Shown: positions 34,541-46,039 of the stretch, one piece after another
How the letters are laid out: the number at the start of each line of letters is the position of its first letter
Numbering within the stretch: the first letter of the stretch is position 1
NCBI GenBank assembly: GCA_016081115.2
Contig: CM071931.1
Span: 18,390,317-18,454,316, forward strand
Length of the DNA stretch: 64,000 bases
Source: Rehmannia glutinosa
Taxonomy: Eukaryota > Streptophyta > Magnoliopsida > Lamiales > Orobanchaceae
Direction: 5' to 3'
The notes under the pieces: model-generated
Seen by the model: the letters and a program-made list of their open reading frames with translations, nothing else
The model's database searches: none
What the model was told of the DNA's origin: nothing
Translations under genes and position numbers: made by a program

Positions 34541-34640
34541 TATGTTCGGAAATTTTGGCAGGAGCGTATTGCACTTTTGGTCCTGTAATTTTGGCAGGAG
34601 CGTATTGCACTTTGGTCCTGTAATTTTAGCAGGAGCGTAT
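34541..34640 (+). repeat. Short tandem repeat, about 47-bp unit
   Basis: AATTTTGGCAGGAGCGTATT followed by GCACTTTTGGTCCTGT is repeated two full times and a third partial time (ending ...GCAGGAGCGTATTAAATAAG). Non-coding. GCACTTTGGTCCTGTAA is a word often seen in leader or LTR sequence of plant retroelements. Confidence 0.7.
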
Positions 34641-34817
34641 TAAATAAGTAAAAGATAATTTAAATTCAAAATTATCCACATCAACTAATATTGGCTTAAT
34701 TGCACATTGGGTCCTGTAAATATAAGACAGTGACATATTTAGTTTTATAATTCAAAATATTGGCTTAATTCCCCTTCCTACGTTAAATTTTACTAACGGA
34801 TGAACCCCATCCCTAAG

Positions 34818-35220
34818 TAGGGATGGCAACGGGGCGGATCAGAGCGAGTATCTCGATACCCAGACCCGTCCTGTGAGGGGGACGGGACGGGGCGACCCGC
34901 CGCGGGTCGCGGGACAGGTCGCCCCGTGGTGATTTTTTTTTATTTTTTTATCTTAAATTTTATATTATTAATAATTTTTAATATTATATTATGTATAATA
35001 AATACATATTATTTATAAAATTTTACATTATATATGGTAAATAGAATTTAAATACATAAAACTATATTATTTTATATAATATATATAAAATATACATTAA
35101 ATATATTAAAAAATAAAAAAAAAATAGCACAGGGCGGGGCGGAAGTGAGACCCAGTCCCGCGGCGGGTCAAACGGGTCGGGTGCCCGGCGGGTCGGGTCA
35201 TTTTGCCATTCTTATCCCTG
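34818..35220. mobile_element. hAT-type MITE with GC-rich ends
   Basis: Left end TAGGGATGGCAACGGGGCGG; right end ...TTTTGCCATTCTTATCCCTG, an imperfect inverse. Both subterminal parts are CCCG/CGGG-rich while the centre is almost pure A/T, as in widespread plant hAT MITEs. I could not see a matching 8-bp target duplication. Confidence 0.6.
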
Positions 35221-35239
35221 AGGGCCCCCACTGCCCTTA

Positions 35240-35735
35240 CTTTAGAGCTTCGTGGATACGTTAAATTTTACTGGCTTCCACTGTTGCGTTCTCCTTATAA
35301 TCGTAGCATCATCCCAATCAACATAAGTACTCTGAATGGACTCTTCTTGGCTCTCCAACACGTTTTCTAATGAAACTATTGGCCACTGGATTAAAGTTCT
35401 CTCGATCATCAGGCTTAACCCATAAGTCATTAATCATAGTATCATCCAATCAACATAAGTACTCCAAATGGACTCATGTTGGCTCTCCAACACGTTTTCT
35501 AATGAAACTATGGCCACTGGATTAGAGTTCTCTCGATTATTAGGCTTACTCCTTAAGTCGTTGATCATTCATCATAGCATCATCCCAATCAATATAAGTA
35601 CTCCGCATGGACTCTTCTTGGTTCTCCAACATGTTTTCTGGTAAAACTATGACAAACGGAATAGAGTTCTCTCGATCATCCGCCTTATTCCATAAGTCGT
35701 CAATCATATCATCATCCCAATCAACATTAGTACCC
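35240..35735 (-). pseudogene. NAC relic E: exon 3 repeat region only
   Basis: Minus-strand remains of exon 3 with about four VDWDD units. From high coordinates: NVDWDDDMIDDLWNKADDRE, then YIDWDDAMMND, then STYVDWDD-type pieces at about 35460 and 35300. Frames change between units, and the 5' part of exon 3 and the NAC domain are missing. The high-coordinate end (CAACATTAGTA) joins intron-1-type sequence directly, so exon 2 and intron 2 were deleted. Confidence 0.8.
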
Positions 35736-35779
35736 ATGCAATGAAAAATAAGACCATGCATACATATCATTCTTAGAAG

Positions 35780-36458
35780 CAACGACGGACCCAATGTTGG
35801 AAGGGGGGCCACTGCCCCTCTCAAAATTTTCCAAATTCCCCCCCAAAAAAAATAAAAAGTTTTACAAATTATTTTTTAAAAGGTAAAATAAATGGATTAA
35901 TTTACAATTGCCCCCTCAAATAGTTTCCAAAAACATTTCCCCCCAAAAGTTTTCCAAATTATATTTTAAAAAGGTAAAATAAATGAATTAATTTACAGTT
36001 TTTCCCCCACAATTTGATAATACACTACAAGAAAAAACCAGTTTACCTACAGAAAAATCTGTAGGTAAATGTTAAGAAAATTGTAAAGTGTAGGTAAAAT
36101 CATTGTAGGTAAAACCATTGTAGGTAAAATATTTACCTACAGAATCTAAAACTGTTGGTAAATACCTACAGAAAATCTGTCGGTAATCTGTCGGTAATTT
36201 TTTGGTATAATTTGGGGGAAAATGATATTTTTTATTCTGTAGGTAATTGTAAAATTTAGTGACAACATCATTTCTGTCGGTAAATTCTATCGGTAAACTG
36301 GAATTTTCTTGTAGTGATAACTTCAAATAATTGTCTTTTACAATATAAAAAGCCATTAATTATGGTTAGTATATGGAAAAAAAAAAATCACATAGTTTAA
36401 ATTTATAAACTCGGTCCATTTTTCACCCCCCAATGCCAGAATCCTGCGCCTGCCACTG
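35780..36458. mobile_element. hAT-type non-autonomous element with 8-bp target duplication
   Basis: Left end CAACGACGGACCCAATG; right end ...GCGCCTGCCACTG, whose inverse CAGTGGCAGGCGCAGG aligns with the left end. Flanks are CTTAGAAG (35772-35779) and CTCAGAAG (36459-36466). The paralogous intron at about 28410 provides the empty site. C-rich runs follow each end. It encodes nothing recognisable and has itself been hit by a CACTA MITE. Confidence 0.7.
36023..36316. mobile_element. CACTA-type MITE with 3-bp target duplication
   Basis: Ends are CACTACAAGAAAA and its inverse TTTTCTTGTAGTG, the signature of CACTA (En/Spm) elements. ATA flanks both sides (36020-36022, 36317-36319). Subterminal words CTGTAGGTAA and CTGTCGGTAA recur in both orientations, as expected for transposase-binding repeats. 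It is 294 bp and carries no gene. Confidence 0.92.
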
Positions 36459-36600
36459 CTCAGAAGGTAAATGAAATCAACTCGATCAAGCAATCATTAT
36501 AAAATAGGTTCAAGAACAAACTACTATTTCAAATATCATTAAATAAAATGATCAAGAAAACTAAGCCGAATATAAATATATTTTATTTGTATTCACCTCA

Positions 36601-37386
36601 TTTACAGAATATAAATGATCCAGGATATTCTCGTGAGATATGGTAGGACTTTGCTAGTGGAGAACGTGGTGCTCGAGCGAGGTTCCAGAAGTCCTATCGT
36701 TGAATTTTTGGTAGCGGTTGTCTTTTTCTTATTATAATCATTTGCAGTATGAGCATGAGTTAGCCTTTTAATTTTCTTCTTTTTATTCCAAATACTGCAT
36801 ACATTAACTCAAGTATGAAGTTCATTGAATTTTATTGCATATATCTGGATGGCTTTATGATTCACTTGATGTTGGAAACAAGATGTTGTAAGTGCAAGCA
36901 AGCTCTGTTCATACATGTACTTTTTCTATTTCTATTATTTACTTGTTCTTGGTTTATGTAGAATTATGTGGCAGTGGCTGACTTTGATTGAGGTGGAGGT
37001 GGTGATATTGGGATAAAACGAATGGCGAAGCCACGATGGTACTCGTGGCGGTGACATGATGTTGTGGCTGTTGTGGCAATGGCTCTGTGATTAGGCTGTT
37101 TATAAGCAGATTTAGCTGTATCAGAAAACATATATGGTGCTTTGGCGGAGAGGAACGTATAGTCTCGAACTTTATAGGCACTAGAGCACAAATTGATGTG
37201 CTCTCATCTATCATTTGATGTCAAGCAGCAGATTTAATTTGTTGGTGTACAACAACAATTCTACAAATGCGTATATTGTATAAATATGATGTAGTATATA
37301 TGGATGTACAAAAGTATTTTTTTTGGTAAGTGTGAAGAAAGGAAAGAAAAGGTTATCAGATAAATTAATTTAATGAATGCATTGCT
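36601..37386. other. Unidentified sequence with possible captured exon pieces
   Basis: 36601-36720 and 36960-37225 have higher GC content than their surroundings, which hints at former exons separated by a TTTTATGTAG-type acceptor at about 36955. No family is recognised in any frame. The left junction follows TTCACCTCATTTACAGAATA, the end of NAC intron-type homology. Confidence 0.3.
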
Positions 37387-37489
37387 AATAATAAGCCAGT
37401 AATTTGATATAGATGTTGATATTATGTTTGCATAATCAATTTTTCAATCTAAAAAGAAAAAGAAATTCATGTATGTTCCATCGTCATTT

Positions 37490-38390
37490 ATCAGGGCTGA
37501 TACTTTTAAAGTAAAAACTGATACTTTTTAAGAACAAAGTGATATTTTTACAGAGATGCTTGTTTTTATGTTTAGTATTTGAAATCCTAGTTGATTTTAA
37601 TTTCAAATGAAATCACAAAGATCGTGCTTTAAGAAGTTGATCCACATAGGTCGCCTTCTTGTATTTTTGTTTATTGGAATACAATAGTAACATAATTTTT
37701 AAAGTGATACTTTTAAAGTCAAAACTGATACTTTTAAAGGGTTGCCTGTTTCTTATGATTCATATTTGAAATCCTTGTTGAGTTTAATTTCAAATGAACA
37801 TCAAAAGTTTGTGCTTTAAGAAGTTTATCTACATAGAGAAACCTCTTGTATTTTTGTTTTTTGTAATACAATAGTATCCTAGTTTTTAAAGTGATACTTT
37901 TAAAGTAAAAATTGATACTATTGAAGAAAAATTTATACTTTTAAAGGTTTTCCGTTTTTTTTATGATTCGTATTTGAAATCCTAGTTGATTTTAATTTCA
38001 AATGAAGTCACAAAGATCGTGCTTTAAGATGTTGATCCACATAGGTCACCTTCTTGTATTTTTGTTTATTGGAATACAATAGTAACATAATTTTAAAGTG
38101 ATACTTTTAAAGTCAAAACTGATACTTTTAAAGGGTTGCCTGTTTCTTATGATTCACATTTGAAATCCTTGTTGAGTTTAATTTCAAATGAACATCAAAA
38201 GTTTGTGCTTTAAGAAGCTTATCTACATAGAGAAACTTCTTGTATTTTTGTTTTTTGTAATACAATAGTATCCTAGTTTTTAAAGTGATACTTTTAAAGT
38301 AAAAATTGATACTACTAAAGAAAAACTTATACTTTTAAAGGTTTTCCGTTTTTTTTTTATGATTCGTATTTGAAATCCTTGTTGATTTTA
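37490..38390. repeat. Alternating AB tandem array, about 200-bp units
   Basis: Two related monomers alternate. A has GATCGTGCTTTAAGAAGTTG and CACATAGGTC; B has GTTTGTGCTTTAAGAAGTTT and TACATAGAGAAAC. The order is A (37620), B (37808), A (38016), B (38205), giving a higher-order unit near 395 bp. GATACTTTTAAAG is repeated between monomers. It recurs at about 48390-49290. Non-coding. Confidence 0.75.
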
Positions 38391-39059
38391 ATTTTAAATG
38401 AATATAAAAAAAATTGTACATACTTTTAAAGTAAAAACTTAAAGTTTTTAAAGTATCTTCACAAGATTAGAAAAAAAAAATACAATGCTAGGTATCTTGA
38501 TGTGCCGTTTGAAACCAGTATACTCGAATTTGTTTTTCACCACTAGAATTTTTTTTCAATAGAAAAGTATTACTTTCCATTCAAAAAGTATCACTTTTTA
38601 ATAGAAAAGTATTACTTCCTATTTCTTGTAGAATAATATCCTTTAAATAGAAAAGTATTACAGGTGTCACTTTTTAGTCGAAAAGTATCACTTTTTGATA
38701 GAAAATTATTACTTTCTATTTTTTGTAAATTAATATATTTTTAATAGAAAAATATTACAAGTATCATCACAAGATTAAAAAAATACAGAACTAGATTTTA
38801 TGATGGCCGCTTGGAATCATTTACTCGAATTTTCTTTTCACCAATAGAATTCTTATATTATTAGAAAAGTATTACTTTCCACCCAAAGAATATCACTTTT
38901 TAATAGAAAAGTATTACTTTATATATTTCTTATAGAATAATTTTATTTTAATAAAAAAAAGTATTACAAGTATCACTTATTAGTAGAAAAGTATCACATT
39001 CTAATAGAAAAATATGATTTTTTATTTCTTGTAGAATAATTTTATTTTAATAGAAAAAT

Positions 39060-40719
39060 TGTGAAGCCCCGATTTTTCCGAACATATAATTGACTCTTAA
39101 TGTCGTCTATGTATTTGATCGACTGTTTTACCACGTCACTTTGACGGGTAATTATTAATATATATATTTTGTATTTTATTTTATTTTATTTAATTACTTG
39201 TGATCATGATCTTTATTAATTCTATTTCTCATTTATGATCACTTGATTGATCATCATTACTATTTTTGTATTTATTAGTCACCTTAGAATTTTAAGAGAC
39301 TATTTATTTTAGAGACTTTTACCTTGTAGAATTAATATTTTGATTTAGATTAAGTGATCATGAGACTTATAAGTGATCAAGCAAATCACTAATTAATTTG
39401 GAGATTGATATATTTCCTCTATTATCATCAAATTTGGGATAAAAAAATAAATATATGGAATTACCATAATGCCCTTAGTATGGACGGCCATGATGATGAT
39501 TTGGAGTAGAAATATCATCCAACTCTTGTACACTTACACCTTAAATTAGTCATCTTGTGTATAATTATACCATTAATTCAAACATTATACACATCATCTT
39601 ATACATCAATTCTTTATTATTAATTTTGCCAACATGTTGGAAGTCTTCCAACATTCCATTCAAACCATCTCATGCCCATACCTTTGACCTCCAAAATGTC
39701 TCCCATGCAAGAGGCAAAATGCAAGACACAAATTAATCAAATTTTTTCTCCCTCTCTAAAGCATGTGGGCGGCCACATGAGGAAAAATGAACAAATTTGT
39801 TCATTTTTCATCCAACATCTTCATCTCTAAAGTTAATTCTCCTCCTTCTCTCTAACCTCTCTCTAAAATTCATTCACATCTTCAAATCTTCAAACAAAAT
39901 TCATTCATATCTTCAAACCTTCAAACACCAACTCTTGACATCTTCAAATCTTCAACATAAGTTCTTCATATCTTCAAGTACCCCTTCTTCACATCTTCAA
40001 ATATTCAAACCCAAGTCCTTCACATCTTCAAACCCATCTTCATAACCCCAAGAACATCTTCTTCCTAACATCAAACATACTTTCTTTCTTCAAAATGGCT
40101 AAACCAAAACAAACAATCTTACCACTAAAACTCAAAAATTCGAACACCCCTTTTCTCAAGGTAAGAAATTTCACTCCTCAATTCAACTTAAATTCTTTCT
40201 ACTCATCACCTTCTTCTTTTAACTTAAGTTTATATTTTGGATTTTGAGGTACTTAGAAGACCACTTGAGACATGCATGCATGGTGGTGAAACTTGAAGAT
40301 TTGAAGAAGAACTAGTAGAGAAATTTGGACTACAAGGTAAGAATTGGACACTAGAACCCTTCTTTCCTCTTCTTTCTATTTTTTTCAAATTTTAACACCC
40401 CTTTTTCATTTTTGAGAAATAGGGGCTGACCTTAGGTGATTTTGGAGTTGAACCAAAATTCCAAATTTAAAGCTTCAACTAGTCTCCAATCACCTACAAC
40501 ACAAGGTAAAGTGTAGTTTTCTCATTTTCTTATCTCCTTCTTTTTCTCCTTAATTTTTTCTCATTTTTCTAACTCCAAATTTTTGATATTTCTTGACTTA
40601 GGGGCTGACCTAAGTGACCTCATCCAAAAATTGTGAAATTTATCCTTTTATTTCACAATTTTCCAACTATTAGGTGTTTTTATTGAAATGCATGTAGAAA
40701 TTTTGATCATGAGCCTTGA
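39060..40719 (+). mobile_element. Truncated copy of the 4.2-kb LTR-like unit
   Basis: Starts TGTGAAGCCCCGATTTTTCC after AAAAT, exactly as at 49956. Only the first 1660 bp remain. An 82-codon Ser/Phe/Leu-rich frame inside (39797-40045, identical at 50698-50946) comes from ATCTTCAAA-type repeats and is probably not a gene. Confidence 0.8.
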
Positions 40720-40829
40720 AAATATGACGAGATTTGAAAATTTGTAATAATTTATGAATGAGTTATATTCATTTTTTTTTTTAAAGGAATGAGTTATATT
40801 CATGGTTATACTTTTGAAATTACACAATG

Positions 40830-41112
40830 GACACTAGTAGTTTCTTGGTGGAATAGTATCTTGCCATAGTGTGGAGACTCCAGGGTTTGATTCGCGGCTA
40901 GCTCATTCAGAGCGCTGGAGCATTTTTTTTTAAATTAACTGGTGGGTATGGATTTGGATCCGAATTGTATCCTATAAGAGACCTTCTCTTCGTGAAGACA
41001 TTTTTGGGAGGATTTTGAAGCAATTCTTGTCCTCTGTTATATTGGCTAGCATCGTTGTAGAAACTCGTTTGAGACTTATACATTAAATCACTCTATTCAT
41101 AGGTCCTGCATA
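40830..41112 (+). mobile_element. SINE-like sequence, copy in unit D
   Basis: Same as 25051-25330, with a changed segment between the A- and B-box-like motifs. Confidence 0.35.
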
Positions 41113-41442
41113 CTATGAAAGAAACCAAACTTTAATATTTGCTTAACAATTAAAAATAAAATAAAAACATCCAATTCAGTGGCGATTTTGACATCCAATG
41201 ACACATGCAACAAACTAAATTGATGGATCTTATTGTGTTTAATACCGGCAGTTGGCACATATATACCCCTACTTGTTTATTGAATTCCAAAAATATATAT
41301 ATATATATGTACATGAAGCTGTTTATTGAATTCCAAAAATTTACATGTACATGAAAATGGCAAGAAACTAAAACTAAGCCTAACTCTTCAAATTAATCAA
41401 CATGGATAATGACAAAAGTTTGGAAAAGAAAACGAACTAAGA

Positions 41443-43682
41443 CTACTCTAGTGGACTAATTACATAATCTAAAGATGGAAACTCTAATTCCATAAACTGA
41501 TAAGATAATGGAATGTCATTATTCATAGCATCATCCTAATCAACATAATTGCTCCTAATGGACTCTTCGTGGCTCTCCAACATATTTTCTGATGAAACTA
41601 TGGCCACTGGATTAGAGTTCTCTTGATCATCAACCTTATTGCATAGGTCGTTAATCATAACATTATCCCAATCAACGCAAGTACTCCGAATGGACAATTC
41701 TTGGCTCTGGAACACGTTTTCTGATGAAATTATGGCCACCGGATTAGAGTTCTCTCGATCATCAGGCTTATTCCATAAATCATTAATCATAAGTACTCCA
41801 AATGGACTCTTCTTGGCTCTCTAACACGTTATCATCACTAGGCTTATTCCATAAGTCGTTAATCATAGCATCATCCCAATCAACATAATTACTTGGAGTG
41901 GACTCTTCTTGGCTCTCTAACACGTTTTGTGATAAAACTATGGCCACTGGATTAGGGCTCTGTCGATCATCAGCCTTGGAAACTTCGTGATTTTTTGTTG
42001 CAACGTAGTTTTTTCTGTTTTGTAGATCTTACACAATACGGAGTATCCAATACCTACAAGAATGTATAAATATATAACAAATTAATGATATGAATTGTAA
42101 TTGTAAAGTAACAGTATTGCCACTTGTTAATAAAGCTAACACGAAAAAAAAAACAAAAAATATATATAGGAATAACGTAACCACACTTTATAAAGTAGTA
42201 GCACATGTTGATGGGGCCGGTATATGTATTTTTTAAAAGATAACTAGGTTTTTTTTGTGTGTGTGTAATGACTAGGGCTAATTTTGTAATTACCCCATAC
42301 ATTTAACACAAAAGCTCTGTCAGACCGTCTAACGGGTCCGACCTGTTAGACAGATTTGACCCGCGGACCCAGTGGCATTTCCGTAATATTAGCAGTGGTG
42401 TTTTAGTAGTTTTCACGGACCAGCGGTGTTAATAGTCATTCTGAAAAGTATTAGCCGTCCTTCTAAAACGTATTAGCAGTTCTTCTCAAATATATTATTA
42501 GTTTCCTGAAGAGTATTTTAGTATTTCTCCTGAATATATTCCCGAAATGTATTAGCAGTCCCTCAAAAAAGTATTAGTAGTTTCTCGAAAACGTATTAGT
42601 ACTTCTCTGGAGAGTATTTTAGTAGTTTCCCTGAATATAATTAATTTTTTCTCCCAAAATGTTAATAGTCCTTCTCAAAGTATTAGACGTCCATCTAAAA
42701 AGTATTAGCTGTCCTTCGGAAAATTATTAGTAGTTTCTCGAAAAAGTATTAGTAATTTCCTAGAGAGTATTTTAGTGGTTCTCCTTAAAAATATCAGTTT
42801 TCCCCTAAAAAATATTAGTAGTCCTCCAAAAAATTATCTAGTAATTCCCCTAAAAATTATTTCGTTTTGTTCTTGAAAAGTATTAGTAGTTCCTAGCAAA
42901 AGTATTACTAATCACCCTGAAAAGTATTAGAGTCCCCCAAAATGTTTCATAGTCCATTCAATTAAATCAACAAACACTTGGCGGGCGTGGATGAATACAC
43001 TTTTCAAAGAATAATGCTAGAATCAGTTTACACCAAATTCAAACAAGGATAAAAGTATGGAAAATTTTCGCTCAATCAAAACTGAAATTGAATAAAGATC
43101 GCATGTTCACTGTTACTGGGTAGAAAGGCTTCTCATCCGTGTAAAAGTTAACGCTCGCATGATAGCTTGTAGAGTCACGACCTGTGAATGTACGTTTCAG
43201 GACATCAATCTGTAGAAATTATATCCTATAGTTGTAGAAAGATAAAAAAAAAAAATTAATAGTTTTTTGTTGCTACCGATATCCAAATGAGAAGCATATA
43301 AGCGTCAAAACAAACTGGATTTCTTTGTTGTAGAGGACACAAGTCAATTCCACGGAAATATATCAGATTAACAACATTTAAATATTAATCTATTCAATAG
43401 GATAATTGAGTTGCATAAATCTTCATTGAAAAGTTGACCTCTTCGTTCTGAGTTTGAGCTGCATTTTACTTTCATGTATTATATAGCTTTTTTAACCATT
43501 AACTAATTCTCCAGTACAGTAATATGGGTTTTCCAAATTAATCCTAAGACGGGTTGGAGTTGGGGATCCGTCTGACCGATTAGATCCGTCAGACGGTCTG
43601 ACAGGAGACCTACTCTACATTTAATAATGGTATACGTACAAACCTTTTGTTGTGTCGATGAATCTTTGGGATCCATTAACCT
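41443..43682 (-). pseudogene. NAC pseudogene D (exon 3 and the 3' end of exon 2)
   Basis: Exon 3 is 42053-41443; exon 2 survives only as 43682-43644 (the MDPKDSSTQQK end) and is cut by the gypsy element. It shares with B the same frameshifting GATACTCC change and shortened A-run after the splice acceptor, and the Mutator-type insertion, so it was copied from B after B had already decayed. It has its own deletion removing part of the second VDWDD unit. Confidence 0.9.
42307..43615. mobile_element. Second copy of the Mutator-type element (in NAC D)
   Basis: Same element, same 9-bp flanks TACATTTAA (42298-42306 and 43616-43624) and same internal array as 26540-27850. It was carried along by duplication of the unit. 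Confidence 0.85.
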
Positions 43683-44375
43683 AATCATCCGACCGTAAGT
43701 ATCGGTCGGTGTAACACTTTTTGTTTCAACGGATAGTTCGTCAATATTATAATCTTGTGTTCTAGGAAATATGGACGGAGTTTCGCGCCGCTGTGATTAA
43801 TGAATAAGCCAACTTTTCCATTGGTGGGTACGGAGCTCGGCGTCATGTAACGCTTATTGGTATAATAAATGGATGTTGAATAGAGCCATCTAGCCTGATT
43901 AACACCGGGTGATGGCGTATTGGATCCGCCAAGTACAAATACAAGTCCTCCCCCTTAGGTCGGTTTTTGTAATATAGGGATTGAAGATAGGTGTTGTTTG
44001 AGGGATTCAAAGGCAATCTGTGCTTGCTCGGTCCACTCGAAATTTTTGCTTTTCTTTATAATTTCAAAGAAAGGTTTGCACTTGTCTGTGGACCGAGAAA
44101 CAAATCGGTTAAGGGCGGCCAATCGGCTGTTAGGCTTTTGTACCTTTTTACGAGTTTGGGGATTCTAGATCGGTGATGGCTTTTATTTTGTCCAGGTTAG
44201 TTTCGATCCCCTTTTGACTGACCATATATCCCAGAAATTTGCCTGAGCCGACCCCAAATGTACATTTTCTCGGGTTTAACATCATCTTGTACTCTCTCAA
44301 AACGGCGAACATTTTATTAAGATCGTTCAAATGATCATATATATACGATGATTTTACCAACATATCATCTACATT
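43683..44375 (-). pseudogene. Gypsy RT C-terminal part and RNase H start
   Basis: At 44375-44150 the frame reads NVDDMLVKSSYIYDHLNDL followed by LNPRKCTFGVGSGKFLGYMV, the end of the RT palm and the connection. The catalytic box, usually YVDD, reads NVDD. RNase H pieces follow after a stop and shifts: LAALNRFVSRSTDKCKPFFE, WTEQAQIAFESLKQHLSS, then PPMEKLAYSLITAAR. Interrupted frames make it inactive. Confidence 0.8.
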
Positions 44376-44964
44376 ACTTCCATAGTGTGACCTATCATAT
44401 TCTCAAACATCTTATTTACTAACCTTTGATAGGTCGCACCAAAGATTTTTCAATCGAAGGGCATCATCTTATAACAAAGAGATTCCCTGAACGAGAGAAG
44501 AACGAGGTATTTTCTTCATCTTCGGTGCATCCGTATTTGGTTGTAACCCGAGTATGCATCCATGAAGCTCATTAGTTCGTGTCTGCCGTGGCCCACCATA
44601 TAATCAATATTTGGCAATGGATAAGCGTCTTAGGGCATGCTTTGTTAAGATCGGTAAAATCCACTTACGGGCGCCATCGCCATTGCTCTTCTTTACCAAA
44701 ACAGATTGGCAACCCATCGTCGGGGATAGAGGGCTTCCGGATGAATCAATTGTCTATCAACTTGTTTACCTCGGCCTCGAGTGATGCTTGTCTGTCGGTA
44801 CGAGCTTACACGCTTTTTCTCGACAATCAGGCGGAATGTTAGATCAATATTGGCGGTGGCATGCATACTTAGGGTCGATTAGGGCATGTCTGCATGAGTC
44901 CACGAAGACATCAAGATTATTTTCCAAAAACTCAATCATCTCGGTTCGATATGGTTACGGGAGA

Positions 44965-46038
44965 TCATGACCAATACGTAGTTGACGGCCTCGCTCGCCT
45001 TCCAACATCGATCGTATCAACTTTGTTCTCTCGGTTTCGCCGTTTTCTTTTCTTGCTTTGCTCCTCCTTGATTTGCGGGGGCAATTCGTCTTCGGCCGGC
45101 TCGTTCTCGATTGCCTGCTTTCGCGCTTCTTCCGTCATTGGCTCCTTCCCGGGCCGATGACCTGGATTATCCTCCTGAATGACCATTTTTCGCTCGGACT
45201 CCTTCTTAGGCAGGGGATCGTCCTGTGTGGTTCCACTAGTTTGTCCTTGTTCCGCCACGTTAATCTCTACCGGTCGGAGTTTAAGAGAGCATTCTCGTGA
45301 CTCCCTTTGATTCCCTTTATGTATAGCTTCGCCATCAGACGTTGGGAATTTTATACAAAAGTGATATATTGAAACAGCTGCTTTTATATGATAAAGCAAT
45401 GGCCTCCCAATGATAGCATTGTACTCCGAATCGGCATTGATTATTTTGAATGTTGTCATGACGGTCCGCTTATGCAAACCTTGTCCCATTTGGATGGGCA
45501 AATCAACTTCTCCGAGCGGGACTATCCTTCCTCCTCCAAACCCCAGAATACTATCGTTGCATGGACGGATATAACTATCGTCCACGTTCAATCTTCGAAA
45601 TGCTCGGACATAAATGACTGACGAATAGCTTCGGTGTCGATCAAAATTACGTGGGACCGGAATACCCAAAATCGGTGCAGTAATGACCAGAGGGTCAGAA
45701 TGAGGATGGACCACCTGGTCGGCATCCGCATCCGAGAACACAAAGTGGCCGGTGGGTTGGCCTTCCTTGATTTCCGCCACCCGAACTTGTCTTTCGGCGT
45801 TGGTTGCCTGTCTAATATCAGCTTTCCTTTTTCTATTGGAGCGGCTATCCTCAGCTGTGTTAGTATTGATTCGATTGACATTCGACATCATGAGGATCTC
45901 CCCCCTGGTTTTCGGCGGGGAGGTGGCGGCATGAGAGCGGGATTGGTTACGTGCTCGGATTGTGACCTTGAGCGGTGTCGGTGGGGGTGGTAGTTCATGA
46001 ACATACCTTTTGAGACCGCCCTGGCGAACAATACGCAT
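44965..46038 (-). pseudogene. Gypsy gag C-terminus and aspartic protease frame (357 codons open)
   Basis: The longest open frame in the window. It starts MRIVRQGGLKRYVHELPPPP, the usual C-terminal part of Retand gag, then a linker, then the retropepsin region (about residues 120-240) with SSVIYVRAFRRLN, LGFGGGRIVPLGEVDLPI and SEYNAIIGRPLLYHIKAAVS. A Lys/Glu-rich linker to RT follows (KEESERKMVI-type, then KKRKRRNRE). The catalytic Asp motif is not in this frame; the neighbouring frame reads VILIDTEAI at about 45650, so a frameshift crosses the active site and DTG is changed to DTE. Confidence 0.8.
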
Positions 46039-46039
46039 T

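Larger units (their letters stand above)
35736..36600. other. Intron-1-type NAC sequence of relic E, holding nested elements
   Basis: CCCATGCAATGAAAAATAAG at 35733 and AAGGTAAATGAAATCAACT at 36464 match the continuous stretch 28370-28580 upstream of NAC B exon 2. The interruption between them is the hAT-type element at 35780-36458. Confidence 0.75.
37387..40719. repeat. 3.3-kb direct repeat, copy 1
   Basis: Near-identical to 48284-51623. It comprises the AB tandem array (about 37490-38390), an AGTATCACTTTTT-rich region (38400-39059) and the first 1660 bp of the LTR-like unit (39060-40719). It breaks off at GAGCCTTGA, where NAC unit D begins. Confidence 0.9.
40720..43682 (-). repeat. NAC unit D, near-identical copy of 24941-27917
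   Basis: Homology starts at AAATATGACGAG and ends at CCATTAACCT inside NAC exon 2. Differences from B are few: some small indels, a ~24-bp deletion in exon 3, and one block near 40850 (GTGTGGAGACTCCAGGG for GTACAGACCCGGG). It sits between the truncated LTR-like unit and the gypsy element. Confidence 0.9.

Noticed and set aside
34818..35220. CpG-like GC-rich blocks as a promoter island
   Set aside because: The GC blocks are the subterminal parts of a hAT-type MITE, with an almost pure AT centre.
37490..38390. CRISPR-like regular repeats
   Set aside because: Units are ~200-bp AT-rich tandem monomers with no unique spacers, in a plant genome.
39797..40045. 82-codon frame repeated identically at 50698-50946
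   Set aside because: It is made of ATCTTCAAA-type repeats giving Ser/Phe/Leu/Lys runs, and identity follows from the recent duplication of the whole block, not selection on a protein.
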